DNA of 64,000 nucleotides from Nocardia salmonicida NBRC 13393 (GCF_001613085.1 NZ_BDBR01000019.1:1-64000), one strand, 5' to 3'. Positions 17,048-25,674 are shown, counted from the stretch's first letter. Numbers and translations are program-made. The notes: generated by a model not told the origin, from the sequence alone.

Positions 17048-17734
17048 CTACGGAGGGGTCTCGCGCAGCACGTAACCGACGCCACGCACGGTATGGATCA
17101 GTCGCTCCTCGCCGTCGGCCTCGGTCTTGCGGCGCAAATAGCCGATATAGACCTCCAGCGCGTTGCCGGAGGTCGGAAAGTCGTAGCCCCAGACCTCTTC
17201 GAGGATTCGGCCGCGGGTGAGTACCCGGCGTGGATTGGCCATCAACATCTCGAGCAACGAGAACTCGGTGCGCGTCAGACTGATCCCGCGTTCGCCGCGC
17301 GAAACCTCGCGGGTGACCGGATCCAGCGACAAGTCAGCGAACACCATCGCCTCCGACGCTTCACCAGGATCGGGCGTTCGCCGACGCAGCAACGCCCGTA
17401 AACGCGCCAGCAATTCCTCCAACGCGAAAGGTTTCGGCAAATAATCGTCGGCACCCGCGTCGAGCCCGGCCACGCGTTCGGACACCGAATCGCGTGCGGT
17501 CAAAACGAGAATCGGCAGATCGTCGCCCGTACTGCGTAGCCGTCGGCACACTTCCAGGCCGTCCAGGCGCGGCATCATGACGTCGAGAACCAGCGCATCG
17601 GGCCTGGCTGCGGTCACTTTCTCCAGGGCGTCCAGACCGTCGACGGCCAGGTCGACGGTGTAGCCGTTGAAGCTCAGAGACCGGCGCAGTGATTCCCGCA
17701 CCGCGCGATCGTCGTCGACTACCAGAATGCGCAT
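17048..17734 (-). CDS. mprA: MprA response regulator
   Basis: A 228-aa OmpR/PhoB-type regulator. The receiver domain has the acidic pair DDD at 7-9, phosphoacceptor D51 in LVLDVMMPRLDG and the conserved LPKPF lysine near 102; the C-terminal winged helix contains LTRTEFSLLEMLM and VHTVRGVGYVLR. MprA controls stress genes including sigma factors and pepD in mycobacteria and autoregulates. Two CTGAGA repeats 11 bp apart lie 24-40 nt upstream of the start, fitting autoregulation. It heads the mprAB unit and is divergent from cvnA across 291 bp. Confidence 0.94.
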   Translation of the reverse strand: MRILVVDDDRAVRESLRRSLSFNGYTVDLAVDGLDALEKVTAARPDALVLDVMMPRLDGLEVCRRLRSTGDDLPILVLTARDSVSERVAGLDAGADDYLPKPFALEELLARLRALLRRRTPDPGEASEAMVFADLSLDPVTREVSRGERGISLTRTEFSLLEMLMANPRRVLTRGRILEEVWGYDFPTSGNALEVYIGYLRRKTEADGEERLIHTVRGVGYVLRETPP

Positions 17735-17757
17735 GTGCTGTAGTTTGCCGTGACCGA

Positions 17758-17774
17758 CTGAGAACGTACTGAGA
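17758..17774 (-). promoter_or_regulatory. Candidate MprA box upstream of mprA
   Basis: CTGAGA at 17758-17763 and 17769-17774 (TCTCAG on the mprA strand), same 11-bp spacing as in front of pepD. The rest of the 17735-18025 gap carries a TTGACA hexamer at 17824 and no gene. Confidence 0.6.
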
Positions 17775-18025
17775 GGGCTCGGCGCGCCGAACGTCGTGTT
17801 CTAGGCGATGTATGTTGTAGGTCTTGACAAACCTCAACGAATCGTCGTTGTGTGAGCGCATATTCGGCGAATTACAGACCGCGTGGCCCGGATTGCCGAT
17901 GCCCACTCGGCACGGTATCTTTCCTGCGGTAAAAGAAGACCTCCAGTTGGTTCTGCGCTCGCATCGCTCCGCGACCTCCCCGCGCGGGCCGGGGTCACAC
18001 GTGGAAGCAGAGGCAACGCACGCGG

Positions 18026-20851
18026 ATGGAACCTGCATCGCGCTCCTGGCAATTCAGCCTGTCCAACTGGTCGGTAACGCGCAAGGTCGGTGTGGTGCTG
18101 GTGCTGCCGGTGATGCTCGCGACCACCTTCGCCGTGCTGCGGATCAACAACGAACTGCAAACGATGACGCAGCTCGGCGCGGCGACCGAACAGGCCACCG
18201 TCATCCGACCCGTCGTCAAATTCGCCACCGCGACCGAACAACTCGCCGTGGCCGCGACAGCCAACTGGGGTGCGATCGCCGACCCGCAGACCGACGCCGC
18301 GCTCACCAACTACGACCAGGCGCTCGCCGAGGTGCAGAGCGCGCTGCGCTCGGCCCGCATCGACGCCGGCGTCGCCAGTGAACTCACTGCGGCCACCACC
18401 ACCGGCGCCACCCTACGCAATACCGTGCGCGGCGGCTCCCCCGCGATGGTCGGTGAGCAGACCGACGAGATCGGCGAACGGATCGGCAACGCGCTGTCCA
18501 AGACCCCCCAGGTCGAGGACTTCATCGTGCAGCGCTACTTCCTGCAGCTGACCGCGCTGCACCAGGCCCGCCGGGTGCTCACCCGCGAACGCACCCTGGT
18601 CGTCTCGCCCGAATCGGGTCGCAGCCAGAGCGCGCGGGCGAAGATGCTCGTCGAGCTCGGCTCCGAAGCGAACATGATCAAGACCTACGGGATGATCCTG
18701 CCCGAGCACGCGGGCAGCCAGGCGGCGCTGCTCGACGCGGTGCAGACCCGGATCAGCGTGTTCAGCCAGAACAACGGCGACCCGACCACCAACGCGGCGG
18801 TGCTCAATACGCTGCAGGTCAGCGCCGACACCTACGCCTCGACTATCTCCGCGCTGCTCGACAACATCGACCACACCCTCGACAGCAATACCGCCACGGC
18901 CCAGACCGGCGCCCTGCGCGAGACCACCCTGGTGCTCGGCATGCTGCTGGCCGGGCTCGCGCTCGCGCTCGCCGTGGCCCGCACCCTGGTGGTGCCGGTG
19001 CGCAGGCTGCGTCGCGACGCGCTCGAGGTGGCGCACGTGAAGCTGCCCGACGAGCTGGCCGTGGTCCGCAGCGGCGGGGCGACGCCGGAGATCACGCCGG
19101 TGGGTGTGCATTCCACCGACGAGATCGGTCAGCTGGCCCGTGCCGTCGACGAGATCCACGAGCAGGCCCTGAATCTGGCAGGCGACCAGGCGCGCCTCCG
19201 CCTGCAGATCGGCAACATGTTCGAGACGCTGTCGCGGCGCAGCCAGTCGCTGGTGGAGCAGCAGCTCGCGCTCATCGAGGAACTCGAGCACGACGAGGAC
19301 AACCCCTCGCGCCTGCAGACCCTGTTCCGCCTCGACCACCTCGCCACCCGCATGCGCCGCAACGGCGACAACCTGCTCGTGCTCGCGGGCACCGTGCTGC
19401 GCCGTGGCCACCTGCCGCCGGTGCCGCTGTCGGACATGCTGTGGAGCGCGGTCTCGCAGGTGGAGGACTACCAGCGCGTCGAGATCGGCAATGTGCCCGA
19501 CGGTGTCGTCGCCGGTGAGTCCGCGGTCGATATCGAGCACCTGCTCGCCGAGCTCATCGACAACGCGCTGCGCTACTCCCCGCCGAGCACGTCGGTGGCG
19601 GTCATCGTCGGCCGGGCGGTCGACAGCGGCTATCTGATCGAGATCACCGACCGCGGCCTCGGCATGTCGGCCGACGATCTGCAGACGACCAACGACCGAC
19701 TCGCCTCCGGTGGTGAGGTCACCATCGAAACCGCCCGCCGCATGGGTCTTTTCGTGGTCGGCAGGCTCGCCAAGCGCCACACCATCACCGTGAGCCTGCG
19801 CCGCACCAGCGGTGCCGCGCCGCAGCCCGGCATCACCGCCAGCGTGCATCTGCCCAGCGCGCTCGTCGCGCCGTCGCCGCCGGTGTCGTCGGGCCCGCCC
19901 ACCGGGCCGAACCCGATCATGCCCGCCGGAATCGGCCCGTACGCACTGACTCCGGCCGATATCACCGGGCCGAATCCGATCATGCCGACCGGACCGCGTC
20001 CCTTGGTTTCGCTGGACGCGGTGACCGATCTCGACCTGCCCGCCTCCCCACTGCCCGGGCCCCCGATATTCACGCCGTCGGGTCCGAGTCCGCTCGTCCC
20101 GACCAACGGCGTCGGCGCGCACAACTCCGCGCTCACCAATGTCGGCCTTCCGCAACGTATTCCGGCCGCGGTGCCGGCGCCCCCACCGGAACCGGTCGGC
20201 GTCGACCCCGACGACGACGCGACACCGGTAGGCATGTGGGCCGAGCACGATCACGACTCCGACGATCTCCCGGTGTCCACCGATCCGCCCACGGTCACCG
20301 ACTCGCTGCCCTTCGGTCTGCCGCAGCGCGTGCCCGCGAGCGCGCTGGCCGAGCTCGCCGCTCAGTCCGCACCCGCCGCGCCACCGAAGCCGACGCCGGA
20401 GCCAGACCCCGAGCCGGAACCCGAGCCCGAGCCGAAGCCGGTGTCGCGATCCATCGACACCGACCCGTTGCCGACGACGAGCACTCGCTTGCAGCCTGTT
20501 TCCGGCCCGGCACCGACCCCGATCTACCAGCGGATGGTCTCGGAGTGGCTCGTCGAACCGGCTTCCGCCGCTGCCGAATCCGACAGTGGCAACGGCGCGT
20601 CGTGGAGCGCCCCCGGCGACGCGGGCTGGACGGCCGCCGCCGAGGCGGACCACCCGCCCACGTCCTCGCGAACGAGCGGCGGCCTGCCGATCCGCAAGCC
20701 GGGCGCTCAGCTCGTCCCCGGTGGGCTCACCCCCGCGGAGGAAGCGGGCGATCGCGACCCCGAGGAGATCCGCAACAACCTGACCCGACATCTCAGCGGC
20801 GTCCGCAGCGGCCGTGCCGAGATCCAGCACAACGACGGAGGCCTCGAATGA
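18026..20851 (+). CDS. cvnA: Conservon sensor-like histidine kinase CvnA
   Basis: A 941-aa membrane protein. TM1 is ~22-40, an extracytoplasmic helical domain of the nitrate-sensor kind spans ~45-290, TM2 ~298-318 leads into a HAMP-like linker, a helical kinase core has FRLDHLATRMRRNGDNLLVL, and a HATPase domain from ~500 shows LLAELIDNALRYSPP and ITDRGLGMS. The last ~300 residues are Pro-rich and disordered, with GPNPIMP repeated. CvnA proteins start the cvnABCD conservons of actinomycetes, thought to work as membrane-linked G-protein-like switches. The Mtb counterpart cluster is Rv3365c-Rv3362c, not linked to mprAB, so its location here is a lineage feature. The stop overlaps cvnB (ATGA). 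Confidence 0.9.
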   Translation: MEPASRSWQFSLSNWSVTRKVGVVLVLPVMLATTFAVLRINNELQTMTQLGAATEQATVIRPVVKFATATEQLAVAATANWGAIADPQTDAALTNYDQALAEVQSALRSARIDAGVASELTAATTTGATLRNTVRGGSPAMVGEQTDEIGERIGNALSKTPQVEDFIVQRYFLQLTALHQARRVLTRERTLVVSPESGRSQSARAKMLVELGSEANMIKTYGMILPEHAGSQAALLDAVQTRISVFSQNNGDPTTNAAVLNTLQVSADTYASTISALLDNIDHTLDSNTATAQTGALRETTLVLGMLLAGLALALAVARTLVVPVRRLRRDALEVAHVKLPDELAVVRSGGATPEITPVGVHSTDEIGQLARAVDEIHEQALNLAGDQARLRLQIGNMFETLSRRSQSLVEQQLALIEELEHDEDNPSRLQTLFRLDHLATRMRRNGDNLLVLAGTVLRRGHLPPVPLSDMLWSAVSQVEDYQRVEIGNVPDGVVAGESAVDIEHLLAELIDNALRYSPPSTSVAVIVGRAVDSGYLIEITDRGLGMSADDLQTTNDRLASGGEVTIETARRMGLFVVGRLAKRHTITVSLRRTSGAAPQPGITASVHLPSALVAPSPPVSSGPPTGPNPIMPAGIGPYALTPADITGPNPIMPTGPRPLVSLDAVTDLDLPASPLPGPPIFTPSGPSPLVPTNGVGAHNSALTNVGLPQRIPAAVPAPPPEPVGVDPDDDATPVGMWAEHDHDSDDLPVSTDPPTVTDSLPFGLPQRVPASALAELAAQSAPAAPPKPTPEPDPEPEPEPEPKPVSRSIDTDPLPTTSTRLQPVSGPAPTPIYQRMVSEWLVEPASAAAESDSGNGASWSAPGDAGWTAAAEADHPPTSSRTSGGLPIRKPGAQLVPGGLTPAEEAGDRDPEEIRNNLTRHLSGVRSGRAEIQHNDGGLE

Positions 20852-21252
20852 GCAACGCGCACCCCACAGACGAGAATCTGAACTGGTTGGTCGCCCGCTT
20901 CACCCGCGACGTACCCGGCGTCTCGCACGCGGTGCTCGTCTCGGCCGACGGACTGCTCCAGGCGACCAGTCCCCATCTACCCGCGGACCGCGCCGAGCAA
21001 TTGGCCGCGGTCACCGCCGGTCTGGCGAGCCTGTCGATGGGTGCGGCGCACCTGTTCGACGGCGGTAAGGTGATGCAGTCGATCGTGGAGATGCAGCGTG
21101 GATACCTGCTGGTGATGAGCGTCGGAAACGGTTCGCACCTGGCCGTTCTCGCCAACAAGAGCCACGACATCGGCCGTATCGGCTACGAGATGGCGTTGCT
21201 CGTCGACCGGGTGGGCTCGGCGGTTACCGCCACCGCCCGCTCCGCCGGCTGA
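20848..21252 (+). CDS. cvnB: Roadblock/LC7 protein CvnB
   Basis: A 134-aa protein starting at ATG 20848, inside the ATGA overlap with cvnA. It is a single Roadblock/LC7 domain (NWLVARFTRDVPGVSHAVLV; VTAGLASLSMGAAHLFDGG; YLLVMSVGNGSHLAVLA), a fold that regulates small Ras-like GTPases, as with MglB and MglA. In conservons it is the likely partner or activating protein of the GTPase CvnD, and may bridge to CvnA. Confidence 0.93.
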   Translation: MSNAHPTDENLNWLVARFTRDVPGVSHAVLVSADGLLQATSPHLPADRAEQLAAVTAGLASLSMGAAHLFDGGKVMQSIVEMQRGYLLVMSVGNGSHLAVLANKSHDIGRIGYEMALLVDRVGSAVTATARSAG

Positions 21253-21258
21253 GGTGAG

Positions 21259-21630
21259 ATGTCGAGCCCTTACGGATCCGATCACCGGCCGACGACGCGA
21301 GTCAGGCCCTATGCCCTGACTTCAGGCCGCACCGAGCCCGCGATAGCGCTGCCCTTGGAAGCAGTCGTCGAGACGGTCTCCTATACAGCGCACAACGACT
21401 GGTCCGCAGGCGATTTGCGGATCGAAATCGTGCGTCTTGCCACACATCGGCTTTCTGTCGTCGAGATTGCCGCATACCTTGGACGCCCACTGGGTATGGT
21501 CCGGGTGATGATCGGCGATCTCGTAGTGGGCGGGATTCTTCGAGTGCATTCGACGCTGACCGAACAGGCGAGCTACGACGAACGCCGATCACTGATGGAG
21601 AGGACTTTGCGTGGACTCCGTGGCCTCTGA
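21259..21630 (+). CDS. cvnC: DUF742 protein CvnC
   Basis: The 123-aa DUF742 member begins with a disordered stretch containing the conserved RVRPYALTSGRT, followed by a predicted winged helix (HRLSVVEIAAYLGRPLGMVRVMIGDLV) and a C-terminal RTLRGLRGL. Always third in conservons; molecular function not established, possibly an adaptor or DNA-binding output. It starts 6 nt after cvnB and overlaps the start of cvnD by 20 nt, so the four genes form one translation-coupled operon. Confidence 0.92.
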   Translation: MSSPYGSDHRPTTRVRPYALTSGRTEPAIALPLEAVVETVSYTAHNDWSAGDLRIEIVRLATHRLSVVEIAAYLGRPLGMVRVMIGDLVVGGILRVHSTLTEQASYDERRSLMERTLRGLRGL

Positions 21631-22234
21631 TGGCATGCGCCCGCCGGCAACAGAACAACGCGTTGCGTCGACCAAGATCGTTGTGGCCGGCGGATTCGGC
21701 GCCGGTAAAACGACTTTCGTCGGTGCGGTGTCGGAGATCGTGCCGCTGCGCACCGAGGCGATGGTGACCCATTTCTCCGATGGCATCGACGACCTCGCCG
21801 AGACGCCGGAAAAAGAAACCACCACCGTGGCCATGGACTTCGGCCGCATCGTGCTGCCCGGAAACCTGGTGCTCTACCTGTTCGGCACGCCGGGCCAGAA
21901 GCGCTTCTGGTTCATGTGGGACGACCTGATCCGTGGCGCCATCGGCGCGGTGGTGCTGATCGATACCCGCAGGCTCGAAGACAGTTTCGCCGCCGTGGAC
22001 TTCTTCGAGGCGCGCGGACTGCCGTTCCTGATCGCGGTGAACCGCTTCCCCAACGCTCCCCGCTTCCCCATCGCCGAACTGCGCGAAGCGCTCTCGGTGC
22101 GCGAGGGCATCCCGATCGTCGACATCGATGCGCGCAACGCCGTCGAGGTCCGTCAGGCACTGGCGGCGGTGACCGAATACGCCATTGCCCAACTCGAGCC
22201 GCAGCAGTTCGAAGGAGCGGGCAGGCGTGCTTGA
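21611..22234 (+). CDS. cvnD: Ras-like GTPase CvnD
   Basis: A 207-aa GTPase. P-loop GGFGAGKTTFVGA near residue 30, switch threonines in EKETTTVAMDFG, the G3-like segment LFGTPGQKRFWFMW (Gly-Gln in place of DxxG) and VNRF in place of NKxD. This is the standard conservon GTPase. It probably cycles GTP under control of CvnB and signals from CvnA. GTG start at 21611 lies inside cvnC; its stop overlaps the following membrane-protein gene. Confidence 0.93.
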   Translation: MDSVASDGMRPPATEQRVASTKIVVAGGFGAGKTTFVGAVSEIVPLRTEAMVTHFSDGIDDLAETPEKETTTVAMDFGRIVLPGNLVLYLFGTPGQKRFWFMWDDLIRGAIGAVVLIDTRRLEDSFAAVDFFEARGLPFLIAVNRFPNAPRFPIAELREALSVREGIPIVDIDARNAVEVRQALAAVTEYAIAQLEPQQFEGAGRRA

Positions 22235-23003
22235 TGTGCTCGCCGCGACCGGTGCCGAAACCTTCGCGCACGGCACCGGTATCGCGTGGCTCGCATTGGA
22301 TCTTTCGGCGCTCGGTGCGCTGGTGTCGTTCGCCTGCATCCGGCACGCGAAGTACTCGATCCGGTTCCGGCTGATCTGGCTGACGATGGCCGCGGTCTCG
22401 CTCGGCGGGGTCGGGCTGTGGCTGGCGAATTCGGTCGCGCTGCTCGCGATGCGGGTGAACAACAGCACCGTGCGGTACAACGTCGCGCTCGGTGCGGCGG
22501 CGCTGGCCATCGCGGTGGTCGGCGTGCTCGCCGGATTACTGATCAGCGGCCGGACCACTCAGGTGCCGCGGCTGATCATCGGCGGCCTGACGATGGGATT
22601 GAGCGTCGGACTGTCGACCTACCTGACCCTCGACGCACTCGCCGTGCAGGGCACCGTCGAGGAGTCGCTCGGCCTCGTCGGGGTGTCGGTGCTGGTGTCG
22701 ATGGCGCTGTGCACCGCCACGCTGTGGGTGGCGCAGGTGGTCCGGCGGGTACCGGTGCGGGTGTTGGTGTCGGTGCTGTTCGCGCTCGGCGTCGCCGCGG
22801 TGTACTACACGGCCCTCGCCGCACTGAAGTTCTCGATCGATCCAGCTGTCCGGACACCGGACGGGTTGCCGCTGTTCGACCTGGTGTTCCCGATGTTCGT
22901 GATCGGTGCGCTCGGCCTGACGGTGCCGATCACCGCGGTGCTGGTGGCGCCGGATCGGCGCGACGTCGCGGCCCAGGCACGCCAGCCCGTTCCGGCCCGC
23001 TGA
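22227..23003 (+). CDS. Seven-helix membrane protein, degenerate MHYT-like sensor
   Basis: GTG at 22227 (GAAGGAG ten nt upstream) gives 258 aa and overlaps cvnD by 8 nt. About seven hydrophobic helices are seen. Spacing of GVGLWLANSVALLAM and GGLTMGLSVGLSTYLTLDAL mirrors MHYT-domain repeats, in which Met-His and MHYT residues are proposed to bind a metal; here the histidines are replaced (LANS, LST). So this is an MHYT-like integral membrane protein without its presumed metal ligands, or an unrelated fold of similar helix layout. Coupling to cvnD makes it a candidate fifth conservon component. Confidence 0.65.
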   Translation: MLDVLAATGAETFAHGTGIAWLALDLSALGALVSFACIRHAKYSIRFRLIWLTMAAVSLGGVGLWLANSVALLAMRVNNSTVRYNVALGAAALAIAVVGVLAGLLISGRTTQVPRLIIGGLTMGLSVGLSTYLTLDALAVQGTVEESLGLVGVSVLVSMALCTATLWVAQVVRRVPVRVLVSVLFALGVAAVYYTALAALKFSIDPAVRTPDGLPLFDLVFPMFVIGALGLTVPITAVLVAPDRRDVAAQARQPVPAR

Positions 23004-23118
23004 GGCCAACCAGCTAACGTCCGGTTTGTCGGAATCTTTCCGGTCTTCCGCCCCGCTGATCGAAGCGCTCGCGACCTGCGGTGAACTACCGCGAAAACCG
23101 CCCCTGAAGTGGCGATGA

Positions 23119-23146
23119 GCGGGTTCCCCTGACTCGGGGAACCCGC
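23119..23146 (+). terminator. Terminator after the conservon operon
   Basis: GCGGGTTCCCC, TGACTC loop, GGGGAACCCGC: perfect 11-bp stem 115 nt past the operon's last stop. Confidence 0.75.
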
Positions 23147-23507
23147 CCTCGTGCACGAGAGTACATACCCGTGAGGGACTCCGCATCAGTGGTTCGGGAA
23201 TTTTCTTGTGGCGAGAAACAAACCATGAGTTGGTAATTCGATTCTCAGCAAATGCTCCGCAAGCCCTTCGGTGGGTCCGCGCCAAGTGGCGTGCATCACA
23301 CCGTTAACGGGGCAGTTGCCCCACCCCCTCCGACAAGGCCGTGAACAGGCACAACGGTGTCGGGGTAAGACCCCTGGACAGGTGGGCGCGCGGAACGAAC
23401 CGCCGACCCCTCGGAAGCTCACCACACGATGCGCCAACCGAGTTATGGTCGCTGAAGGGCGCATTCGTCTCGCCCGGCACATCCAAGGTTCGTACGAAGG
23501 AGTTCGC
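23147..23507 (+). other. Structured leader region before the 74-aa gene
   Basis: Three consecutive stem elements: GGGGCAGTTGCCCC (23309-23322), CCGACA (23330) pairing with TGTCGG (23358), and GGGGTAAGACCCC (23362-23374, competing with the second). They lie 130-200 nt before the start of the small gene and could be an RNA element; I recognise no known riboswitch. Confidence 0.35.
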
Positions 23508-23732
23508 ATGGCCGTCAACGTGGTGCTCGACAAAGTCCTCGACAAGGAATTCGAGAACAAGACGCTCGCCGAAATTCTCGCCGCTCCCCCGTCGGCGCTG
23601 GCCGGCCTCACCGAGGCGCACGACAAGCAGCTGCTCGAGGCGCTGAAGATCAAGACCATCGCCGACCTCGGCAACAACAAGTTCTTCCAGCTCGCCGCGG
23701 CTCTCGTGGCACTCGCCGAACGCGAAGGCTGA
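23508..23732 (+). CDS. Small helical protein of unknown function
   Basis: A 74-aa protein starting MAVNVVLDKVLDKEFENKTL, with GAAGGAG five nt before the ATG at 23508. It looks all-helical: an N-terminal amphipathic part, then ALKIKTIADLGNNKFFQLA, which has the rhythm of a helix-hairpin-helix segment. No signal peptide, membrane segment or Cys. The strong ribosome site, long structured leader and very strong terminator suggest an independently expressed, perhaps abundant gene. Function unknown. Confidence 0.75.
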   Translation: MAVNVVLDKVLDKEFENKTLAEILAAPPSALAGLTEAHDKQLLEALKIKTIADLGNNKFFQLAAALVALAEREG

Positions 23733-23759
23733 ATTATCTAGCGGCTGGCGCCGCGGGGT

Positions 23760-23846
23760 TTGCGGCCCCCGGTTGCCTCGGATCCGAGGGGCGATACTGC
23801 GGCTTCGCCGTTACGTCTCGCCCCTCGGATCCGAGGCGGGCCGCAA
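23760..23846. repeat. Large inverted repeat (29-bp arms)
   Basis: Outer arms TTGCGGCCC (23760) and GGGCCGCAA (23838); inner arms GCCTCGGATCCGAGGGGCGA (23775-23794) and its exact reverse complement (23818-23837); a 6-nt bulge on the left and a 23-nt loop with its own CGGCTTCGCCG hairpin. Lies between the 74-aa gene and its terminator. Confidence 0.8.
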
Positions 23847-23868
23847 GCCCAGAGCGGTAGAGCTGATT

Positions 23869-23907
23869 ACGACAACGCCTGCCGGGAACCCCGGCAGGCG
23901 TTGTCGT
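23869..23907 (+). terminator. Strong intrinsic terminator
   Basis: 18-bp perfect stem (ACGACAACGCCTGCCGGG and complement), AAC loop, then ATCTCTTTTTT on the plus strand. It ends the 74-aa gene; the U-run runs into the rpmF stop region, so it may also stop the opposing operon. Confidence 0.9.
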
Positions 23908-23917
23908 ATCTCTTTTT

Positions 23918-24091
23918 TCAGAGCCGAGCGGGGTCGATCATGCCCTTGCGTACGGCGTTGACGATCCGGCGCGGCACTCGGTATTGCACGCCTGCCACCG
24001 TCACCGGGACCAGTTGTGGCACTTCCGCTTTCCACTGCGAGCGCCTGCTTCGCGTGTTGGAGCGCGACATCCTCCGCTTGGGAACCGCCAT
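23918..24091 (-). CDS. rpmF: 50S ribosomal protein L32, cysteine-free form
   Basis: A 57-aa L32 starting MAVPKRRMSRSNTRSRRSQW and ending GMIDPARL. It has no cysteine, so it cannot form the zinc ribbon of Zn-binding L32. It starts 3 nt after the L31 stop and is last in the leftward operon of the zinc island. Mtb has rpmF (Rv0979A) in the corresponding position near mprA. It assembles into the large subunit near the peptidyl-transferase centre. Confidence 0.93.
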   Translation of the reverse strand: MAVPKRRMSRSNTRSRRSQWKAEVPQLVPVTVAGVQYRVPRRIVNAVRKGMIDPARL

Positions 24092-24094
24092 GAC

Positions 24095-24361
24095 TCAGCC
24101 TTCCTTGCCTGCGCGCGAGCGCTTTCCGTACTTGCGCTCGAACTTCTCGACCCGGCCCTGGGTGTCGAGGTTGCGGGCGGTACCCGTCCAGAACGGGTGC
24201 GAATCCGACGTCACGTCGACGGTCATGAGCGGATAGGTGTTCCCATCGGCCCATTCGATCGTCCGGTCGCTGTTCGCGGTCGACCTGGTCAGGAACTGTT
24301 TGCCGGTGCTCGCGTCCTCGAACACGACGGGGTGGTAATCGGGGTGGATGTCCGCTTTCAT
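24095..24361 (-). CDS. rpmE2: 50S ribosomal protein L31 type B (zinc-independent)
   Basis: An 88-aa type B L31: MKADIHPDYHPVVFEDASTG, SHPFWTG, and a basic C-terminus. The CxxC pairs of zinc-binding type A L31 are absent. Type B L31 replaces type A when zinc is scarce, freeing zinc and keeping ribosomes functional. Its ATG overlaps the upstream CobW-like stop (ATGA at 24358-24361). Position within an operon divergent from other Cys-free ribosomal proteins supports Zur control. Confidence 0.95.
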   Translation of the reverse strand: MKADIHPDYHPVVFEDASTGKQFLTRSTANSDRTIEWADGNTYPLMTVDVTSDSHPFWTGTARNLDTQGRVEKFERKYGKRSRAGKEG

Positions 24362-25662
24362 GCTGTTTCTCCTCTCGGATTGGTGCGCTCGCTCGCCGAA
24401 GCCGTTGCCTCGGTGGGGTCGGCGCAGGGATCTTCGTGCCAGTCGCCGAAGGGGTCCTCCCACAACGCGACTCGTTCCGGGGCTCGCTCGACGAGCATCA
24501 GCTCGTCGTCCTCGACCAACGCCCAGTGCAGGGCATGACGGATCTCGACGGGGTCCGCGTCGTTGGCCAGGATCACCAGCGACACATCACGATCGCCGAA
24601 CCGCTCGTCCCAGCCCAGCGCGGCCATCGCTCGTCGATCAGCGTCGACGACGGCCTGCTCCTCGGCGCTCATCGCCGCCAGCCAGCGCCCTGCCCCGCCG
24701 ACGCGCAGGCCGCCGCCCGCCGACTCGAGCCACACCACGTGATCGGGTTGGGTCGCCAGCCAGACCCGGCCGCGGGCAGTGACAACGCCGTCGAGCAGGA
24801 CGTCGAGCGCCTCGTGCAGCCGCTGGGGATGAAACGGCCTGCGCGCGGCGAATTCGACGATCGAGACACCACAGTCGGTGCTCAGCGGCGGCTGTCCGCG
24901 CAGCAATGGCGCGTGCGCGTCGAAGATCCGGCCACGGCGCGAATCGGCGGACACGCGGGTCAGCAAGGCGCCGATCTCCATCGCGTCGAAGCCGGGTAGT
25001 TCGTCTAGCCAGGCGATCGGCGCCGCGGGCGCCAGTCGGTCGAGGACCGCCCCGAGTCGTTCGCGATCGAGCGCGTCGACTCCCGCGGCGAGGACCACCA
25101 GCGCGTCGGCGAAGTCGACCTGCCCGACCGCCACCTGCGCCACGGTGCGCTCGTCGTCGGCTGAGGCCAGGCCCCGATCGGCCAGCACCTCGTCACCGGT
25201 CGCGTCGGCCAGCCACTGCTGCCCGTCGAGGCAGGTGAGCACGGCCTCGATTCGCACGGAACGCCCGGCAGGCCCGTCGACGCGATCGGCGACCCCGGTC
25301 ACCACGACCTTCTCGATCGCGTGACACAGCGCCTCGGCCTCGATGCCGGGATCCAGCGCGAGCACGATGCGTTCGACATGGTCGCGTGTGGCGAGCGTGC
25401 ACAGCATCGGCAGCAGATCGGCGCGCAGCGTGCACGACACGCACCCGTGCGCGAGTTCGAGCACCGTGGTGCTCACATTGCCCGCGGTGCGCACCGTGCG
25501 GCGCACCACGCCTTCACGGAGTTCGGCGAGGTCGTGATGCACCACCACGGTGCCCGCGTCCGCGCTCAACGTTTTCGCGATGTGTTCGACGCCGCCCATG
25601 GCGGGTCCCGAGAAGCCGGCCAGCAGCACCACGGGCGTTCTCCGGTCCGACTGGTCAAGCAC
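24358..25662 (-). CDS. mrf: CobW/COG0523-family protein, Mrf-like
   Basis: A 434-aa protein, GTG at 25662 with GAAAGGGG six nt before it. The CobW-like N-terminal domain is altered: the P-loop reads LLAGFSGPAMGG, lacking the GKT/S of a working Walker A, and the metal motif is GCVSC (C74, C77) rather than CxCC. A CobW C-terminal domain follows (~300-400, FHPQRLHEALDVLLDG and WLATQPDHVVWLE). The same gene sits in the zinc-responsive alternative-ribosomal-protein operon of M. smegmatis, where Mrf recruits the hibernation factor Mpy to C- ribosomes. That role fits a CobW protein that no longer hydrolyses GTP. A zinc metallochaperone is the alternative. Confidence 0.82.
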   Translation of the reverse strand: MLDQSDRRTPVVLLAGFSGPAMGGVEHIAKTLSADAGTVVVHHDLAELREGVVRRTVRTAGNVSTTVLELAHGCVSCTLRADLLPMLCTLATRDHVERIVLALDPGIEAEALCHAIEKVVVTGVADRVDGPAGRSVRIEAVLTCLDGQQWLADATGDEVLADRGLASADDERTVAQVAVGQVDFADALVVLAAGVDALDRERLGAVLDRLAPAAPIAWLDELPGFDAMEIGALLTRVSADSRRGRIFDAHAPLLRGQPPLSTDCGVSIVEFAARRPFHPQRLHEALDVLLDGVVTARGRVWLATQPDHVVWLESAGGGLRVGGAGRWLAAMSAEEQAVVDADRRAMAALGWDERFGDRDVSLVILANDADPVEIRHALHWALVEDDELMLVERAPERVALWEDPFGDWHEDPCADPTEATASASERTNPRGETA

Positions 25663-25674
25663 CCGATACCCCTT

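Noticed and set aside
18413..20830. 805-aa ORF antisense to cvnA
   Set aside because: Shadow of a high-GC gene; Arg/Gly/Ala/His-rich with no domain, while the plus strand encodes a clear kinase.
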